A stretch of DNA of 64,000 nt, from contig JAEZGN010000007.1 in assembly GCA_023437305.1 (NCBI GenBank), forward strand, positions 124,001 through 188,000, in the 5' to 3' direction. Positions 7,865-16,982 of this stretch are shown one piece after another. Source of the DNA: Bacteroidota bacterium (GTDB lineage Bacteria > Bacteroidota > Bacteroidia > Bacteroidales > Dysgonomonadaceae). The notes under the pieces were generated by a model. That model was not told the origin of the DNA. It searched no databases and worked only from the letters and a program-made list of their open reading frames with translations. Within the stretch, counting starts at the first letter, position 1. Each line of letters starts with the position of its first letter. Both the position numbers and the translations under genes were made by a program.

Positions 7865-10800
7865 ATGAATAAGGAACAACAATATAAAATGGGAATTGAT
7901 GTTGGGTCAACAACCGTGAAAATTGTAGTTTTGGATGATAATAATACAATTATTTACAAATCATACTGTAGGCATCAGGCAAATATACAGCAGACTCTGA
8001 TAGCCGAACTGCAAAAGGTGATCGAAGTATATCCCCAAACAAAGTTTACAATAAATATATCAGGATCAGCGGGAATGGGTATTGGCGAACGTGTCGGTAT
8101 TTCATTTGTGCAGGAGGTTGTTGCAGCCGTAGAGGTAGTAAAGAATGTTTACCCTGCCGCTCATACATTGATCGACTTGGGAGGAGAAGATGCTAAAATG
8201 GTGTTCTTCAGCGAAGGTCGCCACCCTGATATACGCATGAATGGGAGTTGCGCAGGAGGAACAGGCGCATTTATAGATCAGATGGCAAGTTTGATGAATA
8301 TTACCATCGAAGAGCTAGGGGTAAAGGCATTGGACTTTGACAAGATATATCCGATAGCTTCGCGTTGTGGAGTATTTGCTAAGACCGACGTGCAGAATCT
8401 TATTAGCCGGAATATCCCTGTTTCGGATATCTCAGCGTCTATACTTCATGCCGTTGCTTTACAATCGGTTACTACCCTTGCGCGCGGATGCGACATTATT
8501 CCTAAGATAATTTGTATCGGGGGGCCATTGACTTTTATTCCTGCATTGCGAAACGCTTTTCGTGAGGTTCTTAAAATACAGAGCGAAGATATAATTGTTC
8601 CCGAGAATGGGGAATACTTCCCTGCATGGGGCTCTGCTCTTTATAACGAAGCTGATGCAAAAACGTTTGATTTGCACGAACTGGTGGATAAACTTTCGGA
8701 GTCTACGTCCTCAAACCATAGTGACGCGCTCGAACCTCTTTTCAAAGACGAACTTGAATATATTGAGTGGGATGCGAACCGCAATGTAAAAGCCCTGAAA
8801 TTTAAACCTCTGGGTGAGGAAAAGTATGTAGAATGTTTTTTGGGCATAGATTCCGGATCTACTACATCTAAAGTAGTAGTGATGGATACAGATGCCAATA
8901 TCATATATAAGTTTTACGGTAATAACGAAGGAAATCCTCTGAGGAAAGTGATGGAGGGGTTATCCTTATTCTATAAAGAAGCTCAAGAGAAAGGTGTAAC
9001 TGTGAAATTCCTTTCGTCAGCAGCTACAGGCTACGGCGAAGATTTGATGAAGTCTGCTCTCGGGCTTGATTACGGAATTGTAGAGACCATAGCGCACTTG
9101 TCAGGGGCACAATATGTTGATCCTGATGTATCGTTTGTGCTCGACATCGGAGGGCAAGATATTAAGTCAATCTTCATAAATAATGGGTTGATTTCGAATA
9201 TAGAGCTGAATGAAGCATGCTCTGCGGGCTGTGGTTCTTTCCTTCAAAACTTTGCATCTACAATGAGCATGGAGCTTTCTGATTTTGCTCGTGCTGCTTG
9301 TTTGGCTAAGTATCCGAGTGATCTGGGTTCTCGTTGTACGGTGTTTATGAACTCAAAGGTAAAGCAGTCTTTAAGGGAGAATGCAGGAAATGATGATATT
9401 GCGGCTGGTTTAGCTTACTCTGTGGTTAAAAACTGTTTGTTTAAAGTGCTTAAAATATCTAACCTGAAACAGCTTGGAGACCATATAGTTGTACAAGGTG
9501 GTACATTCCGTAACGATGCGGTTTATCGTGCATTAGAAATGCTTTCGGGTAAAACTGTAAGTTCTACTGATCATCCGGAATTGATGGGAGCTTTGGGTGC
9601 CGCATTATATTCTCAACGATTATGGGAGAAAAACCAAAACGCAACAACTTTCTCAGGAGAAGAGGCTTTGTTTGATCTGGCTACAATTGACTCCAAAGAG
9701 TTGACCTGTAAAGGTTGTACAAACCTATGCTCGGTATTACGATTCAAGTTTAATAATGGGAATATCAGCTATGCCGGAAATAAATGTGAGAAAGTTTTCT
9801 ATAATAAAAATAATGATCGTAAGGAAGGCTATAATGCTTTTGACAGGAAAAATGAAATCCTTTTCAATCGTCCTGTAAAAGCTGATAATATAGAAAAAGG
9901 AAAAACGATAGGCATCCCTCGTGTGCTGAACATGTTCGATAACTATCCATTCTGGCATACTTTATTTACAGCATGCGGATTTAATGTGAGATTATCACCC
10001 GAATCTACCTTCCCGTTATATCAAAAAGGAGTGGGAGGGGTGATGTCTGATAATATTTGTTTTCCTGCCAAGCTTGTGCACGGGCATGTACTCGCTCTGA
10101 TAGAGCAAAAGGTAGACAGGATTTTTTATCCGATTGTGCCTAAAGAAGAAAAAGAGTTCGGGCAATCGTCTAACTCATTCAACTGTCCTGTAGTTAGTGG
10201 ATACCCTGATGTTATACAAAGTTCGATAGATCCATCAGGCAGACACGGCATTCCTTTTGATGAGCCGGTGATAACATTCAGCAGTGATAAGGCTTTGGCT
10301 AGAGGGTGTTATAACTATTTATCGGGCTTGGGAATATCTAAAGAAGTCTTTGATAAGGCATTTCAACAAGCATTAGCTGTAAAGGATAGCTTGAAACAAG
10401 AACTTTATGGCTATCAGAAAGAGCTGTTGGATAAAGCCTTAGAGACGGGAGAGTTGACATTTATCGTTGCCGGTCGTCCGTATCATACAGACCCATTGAT
10501 TCATCAGAAGGTAGGTCAGATATTTTCAGACCTCGGGGTTATAGTACTTACTGACGATGTATTTCGCAAGCCTGAAAGCCACGGTTTTAGTAAGTTGAAT
10601 ATTATTTCGCAATGGTCTTACCCCAACCGTGTTGTACAGGCAGCGATGGAAGTAGCCAAGTTACCGCAAAATATACAGTTGGTACAGCTCAATTCCTTTG
10701 GTTGTGGTCCCGACTCCTTCTTTATGGACGAGACGCGTGATATATTGAAGGCTGTCGGCAAAAATATAACCGTTCTTCGTATCGATGAGATAGCCAGTCC

Positions 10801-12112
10801 GGGCTCTATTCGTTTGCGTTTGCGCTCATTGGTAGAGTCGCTCAAAGCTGTAAAGTCTTATGATTTGATAGCAAGTGATTCATATAAAGGTTATTCTGCT
10901 CCATATAAAAAAGAGAAAGACAAAAATAAAACGGTTCTGATTCCTTGGCTTTGTGATTTTATATCGCCATTTGCTCCGGCATTGGGTGAAATTCTTGGGT
11001 TGAAGGTAGAGAATCTTCCTAAATCGAACAAAGTATCTGCTGATCTTGGTTTGATGTATGGAAACAATGAAGTGTGCTATCCGTCTACCCTCATTTTGGG
11101 AGATATTATCAATGCACTACAGTCGGGGAACCATGATGCGAAAGATGTTGTGCTGGCAATTACACAGACAGGAGGTCAATGCCGTGCTACAAACTATATC
11201 GCACAGATCAAGACCGGATTGCAAAATGCAGGATTCAATGATATCCCTGTTATTGCACTCAGTTCGGGAGAAACATATCAGAATGACGAGAGTGAATTTA
11301 CGTTGGAATGGAAAAAAATAGCAAAGATCGCAGTTCCAATTGTATTGTATGGAGATGGTCTGCAACAGATGCATAGTGCTATTTCTGTTCGTGAAAAAAA
11401 GGAGGGAGCTTCGCAGCAGATATTTGATTTCTATATCGAACGAGGTATTGATGCTGTAAGGGCAAAAGATGCGAAAACGTTGTATAGGTTATTGAAAGAG
11501 GCTGTTGAGGATTTTAATAATGTGCCTATTTACGATAAAGAATATTCTAAAGTGGGGCTTATAGGAGAAATATTTGTAAAGTATAATAATTATGCACAAG
11601 CAAATATATCCGAGTGGTTACGGTCTCGTAATGTAGAAGTTTCTACTCCTCCATTGTTAGATTTTCTTATGCAGTTCTTTGTAAACAGTAAGGTAAATGT
11701 AGAAAATGGACTTAGTGAAGAAACCATTTTTTCGAAGACTCTAAAACCCCTTATCTGGTGGTATATCAATAGCAAGGTGAAAAGATCGGAGAAGATATTG
11801 AGCAAGTTCAAGTTTTATGAGCCATCAGAATCTATATATGCAAAGGCAGAAGCAGCTTCAGAAGTTTTAGATCTCTCCAATCAGTTTGGTGAGGGTTGGC
11901 TTATCCCCGGCGAAATAGCTCATTATGCTCGTAAAGGGGTAAATAAAGTTGTTTGTCTGCAACCGTTCGGGTGTATTGCAAATCATATTGTAGCCAAGGG
12001 AGTAGAAAAACGAATTAAGGAGATTTACCCGAATATGAATATCTTGTATCTGGACATCGATGGAGGTATTGCAGAGGTGAACTTGCAAAATCGTCTGCAT
12101 TTTATGATATGA
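7865..12112 (+). CDS. Fused 2-hydroxyacyl-CoA dehydratase activase (double BcrA/BadF ATPase with DUF2229 and HgdB-like regions)
   Basis: 1415 residues. Two ASKHA ATPase domains of the BcrA/BadF/HgdC type lie in tandem. The first has 'MGIDVGSTTVKIVVLDD' (9-25) with Cys129 and Cys168; the second has 'LGIDSGSTTSKVVVMDTD' (about 326-343) with Cys452 and Cys491. In each, the two cysteines are 39 apart, as in HgdC, where a homodimer holds one [4Fe-4S] cluster between subunits. A CxxCxxxC-18-C motif (615, 618, 622, 641) may bind another cluster. A DUF2229 region (about 680-900) and an HgdB-like region (from about 1020, 'NNEVCYPSTL', 'TQTGGQCRATNY') follow. Such proteins use ATP to push electrons to a low potential. 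The physiological substrate of this fused class is unknown. No separate dehydratase gene is adjacent, and TetR is just upstream. Confidence 0.85.
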   Translation: MNKEQQYKMGIDVGSTTVKIVVLDDNNTIIYKSYCRHQANIQQTLIAELQKVIEVYPQTKFTINISGSAGMGIGERVGISFVQEVVAAVEVVKNVYPAAHTLIDLGGEDAKMVFFSEGRHPDIRMNGSCAGGTGAFIDQMASLMNITIEELGVKALDFDKIYPIASRCGVFAKTDVQNLISRNIPVSDISASILHAVALQSVTTLARGCDIIPKIICIGGPLTFIPALRNAFREVLKIQSEDIIVPENGEYFPAWGSALYNEADAKTFDLHELVDKLSESTSSNHSDALEPLFKDELEYIEWDANRNVKALKFKPLGEEKYVECFLGIDSGSTTSKVVVMDTDANIIYKFYGNNEGNPLRKVMEGLSLFYKEAQEKGVTVKFLSSAATGYGEDLMKSALGLDYGIVETIAHLSGAQYVDPDVSFVLDIGGQDIKSIFINNGLISNIELNEACSAGCGSFLQNFASTMSMELSDFARAACLAKYPSDLGSRCTVFMNSKVKQSLRENAGNDDIAAGLAYSVVKNCLFKVLKISNLKQLGDHIVVQGGTFRNDAVYRALEMLSGKTVSSTDHPELMGALGAALYSQRLWEKNQNATTFSGEEALFDLATIDSKELTCKGCTNLCSVLRFKFNNGNISYAGNKCEKVFYNKNNDRKEGYNAFDRKNEILFNRPVKADNIEKGKTIGIPRVLNMFDNYPFWHTLFTACGFNVRLSPESTFPLYQKGVGGVMSDNICFPAKLVHGHVLALIEQKVDRIFYPIVPKEEKEFGQSSNSFNCPVVSGYPDVIQSSIDPSGRHGIPFDEPVITFSSDKALARGCYNYLSGLGISKEVFDKAFQQALAVKDSLKQELYGYQKELLDKALETGELTFIVAGRPYHTDPLIHQKVGQIFSDLGVIVLTDDVFRKPESHGFSKLNIISQWSYPNRVVQAAMEVAKLPQNIQLVQLNSFGCGPDSFFMDETRDILKAVGKNITVLRIDEIASPGSIRLRLRSLVESLKAVKSYDLIASDSYKGYSAPYKKEKDKNKTVLIPWLCDFISPFAPALGEILGLKVENLPKSNKVSADLGLMYGNNEVCYPSTLILGDIINALQSGNHDAKDVVLAITQTGGQCRATNYIAQIKTGLQNAGFNDIPVIALSSGETYQNDESEFTLEWKKIAKIAVPIVLYGDGLQQMHSAISVREKKEGASQQIFDFYIERGIDAVRAKDAKTLYRLLKEAVEDFNNVPIYDKEYSKVGLIGEIFVKYNNYAQANISEWLRSRNVEVSTPPLLDFLMQFFVNSKVNVENGLSEETIFSKTLKPLIWWYINSKVKRSEKILSKFKFYEPSESIYAKAEAASEVLDLSNQFGEGWLIPGEIAHYARKGVNKVVCLQPFGCIANHIVAKGVEKRIKEIYPNMNILYLDIDGGIAEVNLQNRLHFMI

Positions 12113-12150
12113 TGATCAGTTGTTCCACAACTTTGTAATTTGATATATGT

Positions 12151-12209
12151 TGTTTCTGGACCGAGAAAATAGTTTTAGGACTTAAAATTTTTCTCTATTC
12201 AGAAACAAT
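12151..12209 (+). terminator. Long imperfect hairpin after the activase gene, possible terminator
   Basis: TTGTTTCTG (12151-12159) pairs with CAGAAACAA (12201-12209), and inside it GAGAAAA (12164-12170) pairs with TTTTCTC (12190-12196). A small inner TTTTA/TAAAA stem and a short GGACT loop complete it. It begins 38 bases after the activase stop. The tail 'TATTTTAG' is only a weak T tract, so termination is likely but not certain. The remaining gap up to 12316 shows only a promoter element. Confidence 0.5.
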
Positions 12210-12283
12210 ATTTTAGTATGCTATTTTATGCAATATCAAAATTATAACTGTAGCAAGTACCTGTAATTAAAAAAATAAAAACT

Positions 12284-12291
12284 TATATTTG
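12284..12291 (+). promoter_or_regulatory. -7 promoter element of the GT39/GtrA pair
   Basis: TATATTTG at 12284-12291 fits TAnnTTTG and ends 25 bases before the glycosyltransferase ATG. No clear -33 TTG is seen at 19-21 bases. Confidence 0.4.
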
Positions 12292-12316
12292 CAGAAATAT
12301 TTAGTCATAACTATCT

Positions 12317-14086
12317 ATGAAGAAATCCCATTTTCTGCAAACATTATATTTGCAAAAACCTCTTCTTCTGATTCTTCTTATTGCAACCTTATCTACTCTT
12401 CCTTGGATAGGATTAGGAGACTTTTATACCAAGGGTGAACCACGTGAGGCTGCATTGGCCGTATCGATGATCGAGAAAGGAGAGTGGGTTATTCCTTCCA
12501 GTTATGCGGATGAATTTGCATATAAACCGCCATTTAATCATTGGCTTATAGCCGGCTTTTCTTTGGCCTTTACACATGGTGAAGTTACCCCTTTTACATC
12601 GCGCTTGCCATCTACAATTGCATTTATTGCTATGATTGGGGTCTGCTTTATGTTTTTTGCTCGTCGCAGACCTGTTATAGAGGCTTTTGTTTCGTGTCTT
12701 ATTTTGATTACCTGCTTCGAAATACACAGGGCTGCCATGACTACGCGGGTAGATATGGTACTTACCTTCTTTCTCGTGGCAGCGATTATTCAAATGTATG
12801 CATGGTATCGAAAGCGGCGGGTGTATCAGCTTATTTCTATCTGGCTGCTTCTTAGTATGGCTACCCTCACCAAAGGGCCGATAGGGGTATTACTGCCATG
12901 TATGATATTCGGCGTATTTTTACTGTTTCAAAAAGAAAACTTTTTCAAAGCAGCGCTAAAATGTATTTTGATTGCACTTCCAGCGTTTATCATACCCCTG
13001 ATTTGGTATTATGCTGCTTATAAGATAAAGGGAGAGGCATTCTTCGACCGTGTGTTTTATGAGAATTTTGGCCGATTCCTTCATCTGAAGGCTGCTGATA
13101 TGGATGCGAGCTATGAACTGGGTCATGAGGGTCCATTCTGGATTTACATCGTATATCTGGTTTCAGGCTTTTTACCTTGGACTATTTTGCTTCTGGTTTC
13201 TCTTTTCTTTTTGAAGTATAAAAGGATGAGCGGCTCGGTAAAACAAATCATAAATAATATTGTAGGTAAAATAATGACTATGGACAAAGCGCTTCTATAT
13301 AGTCTTATAGTTATTGCTGTTTCGCTACTGTTCTATTCTATTCCTGTGTCGAAAAGGAGTGTATATATAATGCTCGTGTATCCGTTTATCGCAATATTTA
13401 TCGCTCGCTTTTTTATTTATCTTGTTGATGCAAAACCGAAAGCGGTTCGTATTTCAACCTCTATTTTGTTAGGGATTTCAATTATAGCTCTTCTGATTAT
13501 AGGGCTCGCATATACAGGAATTATCGATATAGAAACGATTGCAGGTCGTTTTGCTAAGAGAGAGAGAACCCTTCAGGATATCAAAATATTTTCGGATATG
13601 TTTAAGTCTCCGGGTTGGTTAGGTTTATTTGGGATTTCGATTTTGCTATGTGCTACTATTAATAGCATTTATTTGTTACGCAAAAAGATCAATATAAAGA
13701 TATTAATGGCAGGTTTTGGAATCATGTTTTCCATCAATCTTTTCATGGATTCTTATTTGCTATCTAATTTTAAAAATACTTATTCGGCTCGCCCATTTGC
13801 TGAAATGATTTCTGAGAAATATAAACCCGATGGAGAGATATACGTTACGAATAATCTGAAAAAGTATTTCAATCTCTATGCGTTAAATTTTTATCTACAC
13901 AATAACTTAAAAAATATAGATTTAGAATCTCCAAAAGAAGGTTACTTTGTGACTTTAGAGAAATATTCAGATAGTATTCGTCAAGAATATGGAAATAGAT
14001 ATGAGTTTGAACTTTTAGAAAAAAGCGACAAGCTAAACGAATACAGAACTTCGATGTTATTTTATAGAATAAAATCGAGGTATTAA
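12317..14086 (+). CDS. GT39/ArnT-like lipid-linked sugar transferase, integral membrane
   Basis: 589 residues with about ten or more hydrophobic segments spread from residue 17 to about 480, then a soluble C-terminal region (about 490-589). The first periplasmic loop has 'KGEPREAALAVSMIEKGEW' (about 39-57), the 'xEPRYAExAxxM' motif of ArnT and PMT-type transferases, including the catalytic-loop acidic residue. 'NHWLIAG' and 'LTKGPIGVLLP' are further family blocks. These enzymes move a sugar from undecaprenyl phosphate to lipid A or another surface acceptor on the periplasmic face. The sugar and acceptor are not evident. A GtrA-type flippase begins 28 bases downstream and probably works with it in handling the lipid-linked donor. 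Confidence 0.8.
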   Translation: MKKSHFLQTLYLQKPLLLILLIATLSTLPWIGLGDFYTKGEPREAALAVSMIEKGEWVIPSSYADEFAYKPPFNHWLIAGFSLAFTHGEVTPFTSRLPSTIAFIAMIGVCFMFFARRRPVIEAFVSCLILITCFEIHRAAMTTRVDMVLTFFLVAAIIQMYAWYRKRRVYQLISIWLLLSMATLTKGPIGVLLPCMIFGVFLLFQKENFFKAALKCILIALPAFIIPLIWYYAAYKIKGEAFFDRVFYENFGRFLHLKAADMDASYELGHEGPFWIYIVYLVSGFLPWTILLLVSLFFLKYKRMSGSVKQIINNIVGKIMTMDKALLYSLIVIAVSLLFYSIPVSKRSVYIMLVYPFIAIFIARFFIYLVDAKPKAVRISTSILLGISIIALLIIGLAYTGIIDIETIAGRFAKRERTLQDIKIFSDMFKSPGWLGLFGISILLCATINSIYLLRKKINIKILMAGFGIMFSINLFMDSYLLSNFKNTYSARPFAEMISEKYKPDGEIYVTNNLKKYFNLYALNFYLHNNLKNIDLESPKEGYFVTLEKYSDSIRQEYGNRYEFELLEKSDKLNEYRTSMLFYRIKSRY

Positions 14087-14114
14087 CTCAGCCTTAGCAA
14101 ACGATTAGACACAC

Positions 14115-14588
14115 ATGAAGCAGCAAATTAGCAACTTGATTAAAAGTGATTCGATAAAACAATTGATAAAGTATGGATTCGTTGGCATAGTAGGGCTTGT
14201 TATTGATATGGGTGTTTACTACTTGCTGGTTACTAAATATTCTGTGCACTATCCTTTTTCAATTTATATAAGTACTGTTTTGGGTGGAAGAATGTCTGTT
14301 GGGATGCTTGATATTCTTGTTTCCAATATTATAAGCTCAACCTTGGCGGTGATTAATAACTTTATATTAAACAGCTATTTTACATTTAAGGTAACCGATA
14401 ACAAACTGAAGCGTTTTACCTCTTTTGCCGGTATAGCGGTAGTAGGCATGGTTGTAAGCTCCATGCTGCTCACATTGTTTATTGGAGTAATGAAAATGGA
14501 TGATATGTTAGCAAAAGCATTTGCAATATGTATTGTGGCTGCTATTCAATTTACAATCAATAAGTTTTTTACTTTTAAACAAAAGTAA
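14115..14588 (+). CDS. GtrA-family membrane protein, putative polyprenyl-phosphate-sugar flippase
   Basis: 157 residues with four predicted membrane helices: about 18-38, 55-85, 91-111 and 120-150. 'LIKYGFVGIVGLVIDMGVYY' opens the family pattern, and 'NNFILNSYFTFK' and 'FTINKFFTFK' are the two repeated GtrA signatures. GtrA proteins are thought to flip undecaprenyl-phosphate-linked sugars across the inner membrane. The gene follows the GT39/ArnT-like gene by 28 bases, which supports a two-gene unit that modifies a surface glycolipid or polysaccharide. The role is inferred from family and position, and the sugar is unknown. Confidence 0.82.
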   Translation: MKQQISNLIKSDSIKQLIKYGFVGIVGLVIDMGVYYLLVTKYSVHYPFSIYISTVLGGRMSVGMLDILVSNIISSTLAVINNFILNSYFTFKVTDNKLKRFTSFAGIAVVGMVVSSMLLTLFIGVMKMDDMLAKAFAICIVAAIQFTINKFFTFKQK

Positions 14589-14654
14589 GTGTGGATAAGA
14601 AGTAATATTTTAACATTATAAATGCAATAATTACACGAACAACTAAAAACAAAA

Positions 14655-14680
14655 TTCCCTATTAATTGTTTTAATAGGAA
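14655..14680 (+). repeat. Small inverted repeat after the gtrA-like gene
   Basis: CCTATTAA (14658-14665) pairs with TTAATAGG (14671-14678), extended by TTC/GAA outside a bulged C. No T run follows, so it is a weak terminator at best. The rest of the 211-base gap (14589-14799) is very AT-rich and shows no gene. Confidence 0.35.
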
Positions 14681-14799
14681 TAACAATAGACTTACTTATT
14701 CTGTATTTTAAAATTTTACAATGAACTACCAGTAAGAAAGGATATTCTGTAGTGTTTATAGTGTATTTTAGCTATATTTTTTGAATTTTTTAATGTGGA

Positions 14800-15927
14800 A
14801 TGCTTAACAAAGGTATAAAAAAATATGTGTCCAATCCGGTAATCGGACTTTTACCATTTATCTTATATGCAATACTTCATATGGCAAATGTGGAAGAGGA
14901 CTTAGCATTAATTATTAGTCTTTTCTCTGCTATAGCTGGAGAGCTCGCTATTCGTCTATGTTACAAAACCCGAGGTTTTAGTGTTACATTTTACATTTCG
15001 GCGATAGCTATTTTTATTACTTTATTTCTTTGGTTACTGACTTATAAATATAGTTGGCAATCAAACACCTATCTGGTTGTATGTGAGATTGTAATAATCT
15101 GTTTATTCATGCTCCTAAGAGTAAGCAAGACATATATTGCCACACGATTTTTTCGACATAGAAACCATCTTCAAAAGGCACTCATGAGTGAGTTTTATAA
15201 TTGTGCGACACTCATTCAGTATGGTTTGACTTTACATGTTTTCACAATACTACTATATAGGCAGCTTGCTTATAATTATAGCTTCTTGCGCTTATCGGAT
15301 ATAATCATATTTGTTGCTACGCCGGTCTTCATCATCTTGTTGATAGGAATATATCAAACAGTGAAAGTGACTAATCTGGTCTCTAAACTTAAGCAAGAGG
15401 ATTGGATACCTATTGTTACAGAGAAGGGAGAAGTTACAGGCAAAATAGCGAAGAGTGTATCCTTGAATATGAAGAACCGATTTATGCATCCTGTAGTTAG
15501 GGTAGCACTCATTTCAGGATCGAAAATATATTTGCAGGAACGTCCTAAAAATGATCTGCTTAATCCTTCAAAACTGGATTATCCTTTCGAGAAGTATATG
15601 TTGTTTAATCATGAGATCAACCTGTCGGCGCGAAACAGTATAAGACGAATGCTTGGTGAAGACACAGATATCCCCTTGAAATTTGTCCTTAAATATGTGT
15701 TTGAGAATGAAGATACAAAGCGCTTAAATTTCTTGTTCGTCGCCACCGTTGATGATGAGTTTAGTATAAAGAGAACAGGACGGTTGAATGGAAAGTTCTG
15801 GACTATAAAACAGGTGGAGGCTGGTTTTGCCGATGAGATTTTTAGTGAATGTTTTGAGTTGGAATTTGAATACCTTAAAAATATGGTATTGCTATCTTCT
15901 GAGAATCAAGGGAGTCAATCTGTATAA
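14800..15927 (+). CDS. Six-helix membrane protein with a degenerate Nudix-like C-terminal domain
   Basis: 375 residues. The first half holds about six hydrophobic helices, for example 'IGLLPFILYAILHMA', 'FYISAIAIFITLFLWLL', 'YLVVCEIVIICLFMLL' and 'IIIFVATPVFIILLIGIY'. From about residue 197, 'DWIPIVTEKGEVTGKIAKS', then 'HPVVRVALIS' and 'IYLQERPKN', resemble the start of Nudix domains of the IDI/YfcD type. The expected Nudix box (GX5EX7REUXEEXGU) falls on 'YMLFNHEINLSARNSIRRML' and lacks the REXXEE metal ligands, so hydrolysis is unlikely. It could be a membrane sensor of a nucleotide. It has no operon partner: the next gene is convergent, 10 bases away. Domain identity is tentative. Confidence 0.6.
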   Translation: MLNKGIKKYVSNPVIGLLPFILYAILHMANVEEDLALIISLFSAIAGELAIRLCYKTRGFSVTFYISAIAIFITLFLWLLTYKYSWQSNTYLVVCEIVIICLFMLLRVSKTYIATRFFRHRNHLQKALMSEFYNCATLIQYGLTLHVFTILLYRQLAYNYSFLRLSDIIIFVATPVFIILLIGIYQTVKVTNLVSKLKQEDWIPIVTEKGEVTGKIAKSVSLNMKNRFMHPVVRVALISGSKIYLQERPKNDLLNPSKLDYPFEKYMLFNHEINLSARNSIRRMLGEDTDIPLKFVLKYVFENEDTKRLNFLFVATVDDEFSIKRTGRLNGKFWTIKQVEAGFADEIFSECFELEFEYLKNMVLLSSENQGSQSV

Positions 15928-15937
15928 GGAATTCCAT

Positions 15938-16828
15938 TTATAAAGTTTTTCTCTTTCTCCACACCTGATAAGAATTAACCACATTTTGCCACAGTACATA
16001 AGCTCCGGGTCCTAACGATGATATAGGATTTAGATATGTTTGAGCCATCCAGATAGCAAGGATGGTATTTTTTTGTCCTAAACCCTGTCCTCCGGCTATT
16101 GTATCATTATAGTACCTTCCTAAGCGGCGTCCTATAAGAAATTGAGTTATACAAATAACTAAAGCCGAAAAAGCGACCGACAATTCTATTACAAAATCAG
16201 GACTATCTTGGTCGATGATAAACTGTACGGTTTTTCCTGTAATAATAACTAACGCTATCGACCAAAGATAAAAAGACAATCCTTTTGCTTTCTGAATCTC
16301 ATGATGTACTCTGGGTAACAGCCTTTTGAGTAAAAATGCACCAAGCAGAGGAAGAAATAATAGTATTGAAACTTTTTGAAATACAATCCAGAATGAATGG
16401 AGGAATGAGCTTGACTCTATTTCACCCGTATATGAAAACAGGATGGGAGCAACAATAACAATAACCATATTGCAGAGTAAGCTATAAGCCATCAGGCTAG
16501 GAACGTTCCCTCCAAGCATGCCTGTTATTACAGGCGCAGATGTAGCTGTGGGGGCTAAGATGCAAATCATTGCGCCTTGAGCGACAATCGGATTTAAAGG
16601 ACGGAGTAATACGTAAACGCCAATACTCCCCAATATCTGTATGGCAATAAGCCAAAAATGTAGCCGGGAAAAGTGTATCTCCTTAAACGAAATATTGCAA
16701 TAGGTGATCAATAGCATTAATGCTATGAGGTAAGGGGTAAGGAACGACAGATCGCCCATATATTTGTGTAACAAAATGCCGGTAAGCATAGCTATAGGCA
16801 TCATGTACGATTTAATCTTATTCAGCAT
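15938..16828 (-). CDS. Bile acid:sodium symporter-family (SBF/BASS) transporter
   Basis: 296 residues, almost all in about nine or ten hydrophobic helices, fitting the BASS fold. 'LAPTATSAPVITGMLGGN' (about 90-107) and 'GGQGLGQKNTILAIWMAQTYL' (its first part) are characteristic helix-crossover blocks involved in sodium and substrate binding. Bacterial members import organic anions (bile acids, pantoate, keto acids) or unknown solutes; nothing here fixes the substrate. The gene is monocistronic, converging with the Nudix-like gene. A -7 element is present 29 bases before its ATG. Confidence 0.78.
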   Translation of the reverse strand: MLNKIKSYMMPIAMLTGILLHKYMGDLSFLTPYLIALMLLITYCNISFKEIHFSRLHFWLIAIQILGSIGVYVLLRPLNPIVAQGAMICILAPTATSAPVITGMLGGNVPSLMAYSLLCNMVIVIVAPILFSYTGEIESSSFLHSFWIVFQKVSILLFLPLLGAFLLKRLLPRVHHEIQKAKGLSFYLWSIALVIITGKTVQFIIDQDSPDFVIELSVAFSALVICITQFLIGRRLGRYYNDTIAGGQGLGQKNTILAIWMAQTYLNPISSLGPGAYVLWQNVVNSYQVWRKRKTL

Positions 16829-16856
16829 GATTGGCTTATTGAAGATGTAAAATTAG

Positions 16857-16864
16857 CAAATATA
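16857..16864 (-). promoter_or_regulatory. -7 promoter element of the SBF transporter
   Basis: On the minus strand TATATTTG matches TAnnTTTG and lies 29 bases upstream of the transporter ATG. The -33 region is not a clear match. Confidence 0.35.
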
Positions 16865-16982
16865 TTCCCTTTGAAGCCGTAATAAAGGTAAAATCATAAA
16901 AAAAGAAAAAAAAGAAATAAATTGAAATATTTTTAAATCTAAATCGTCTAATTAAATAAATACACTAATAAGAACGTTGGAT

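Noticed and set aside
12413..12793. 126-codon minus-strand frame within the GT39 gene
   Set aside because: Antisense shadow of a membrane protein, with unlikely composition and no promoter.
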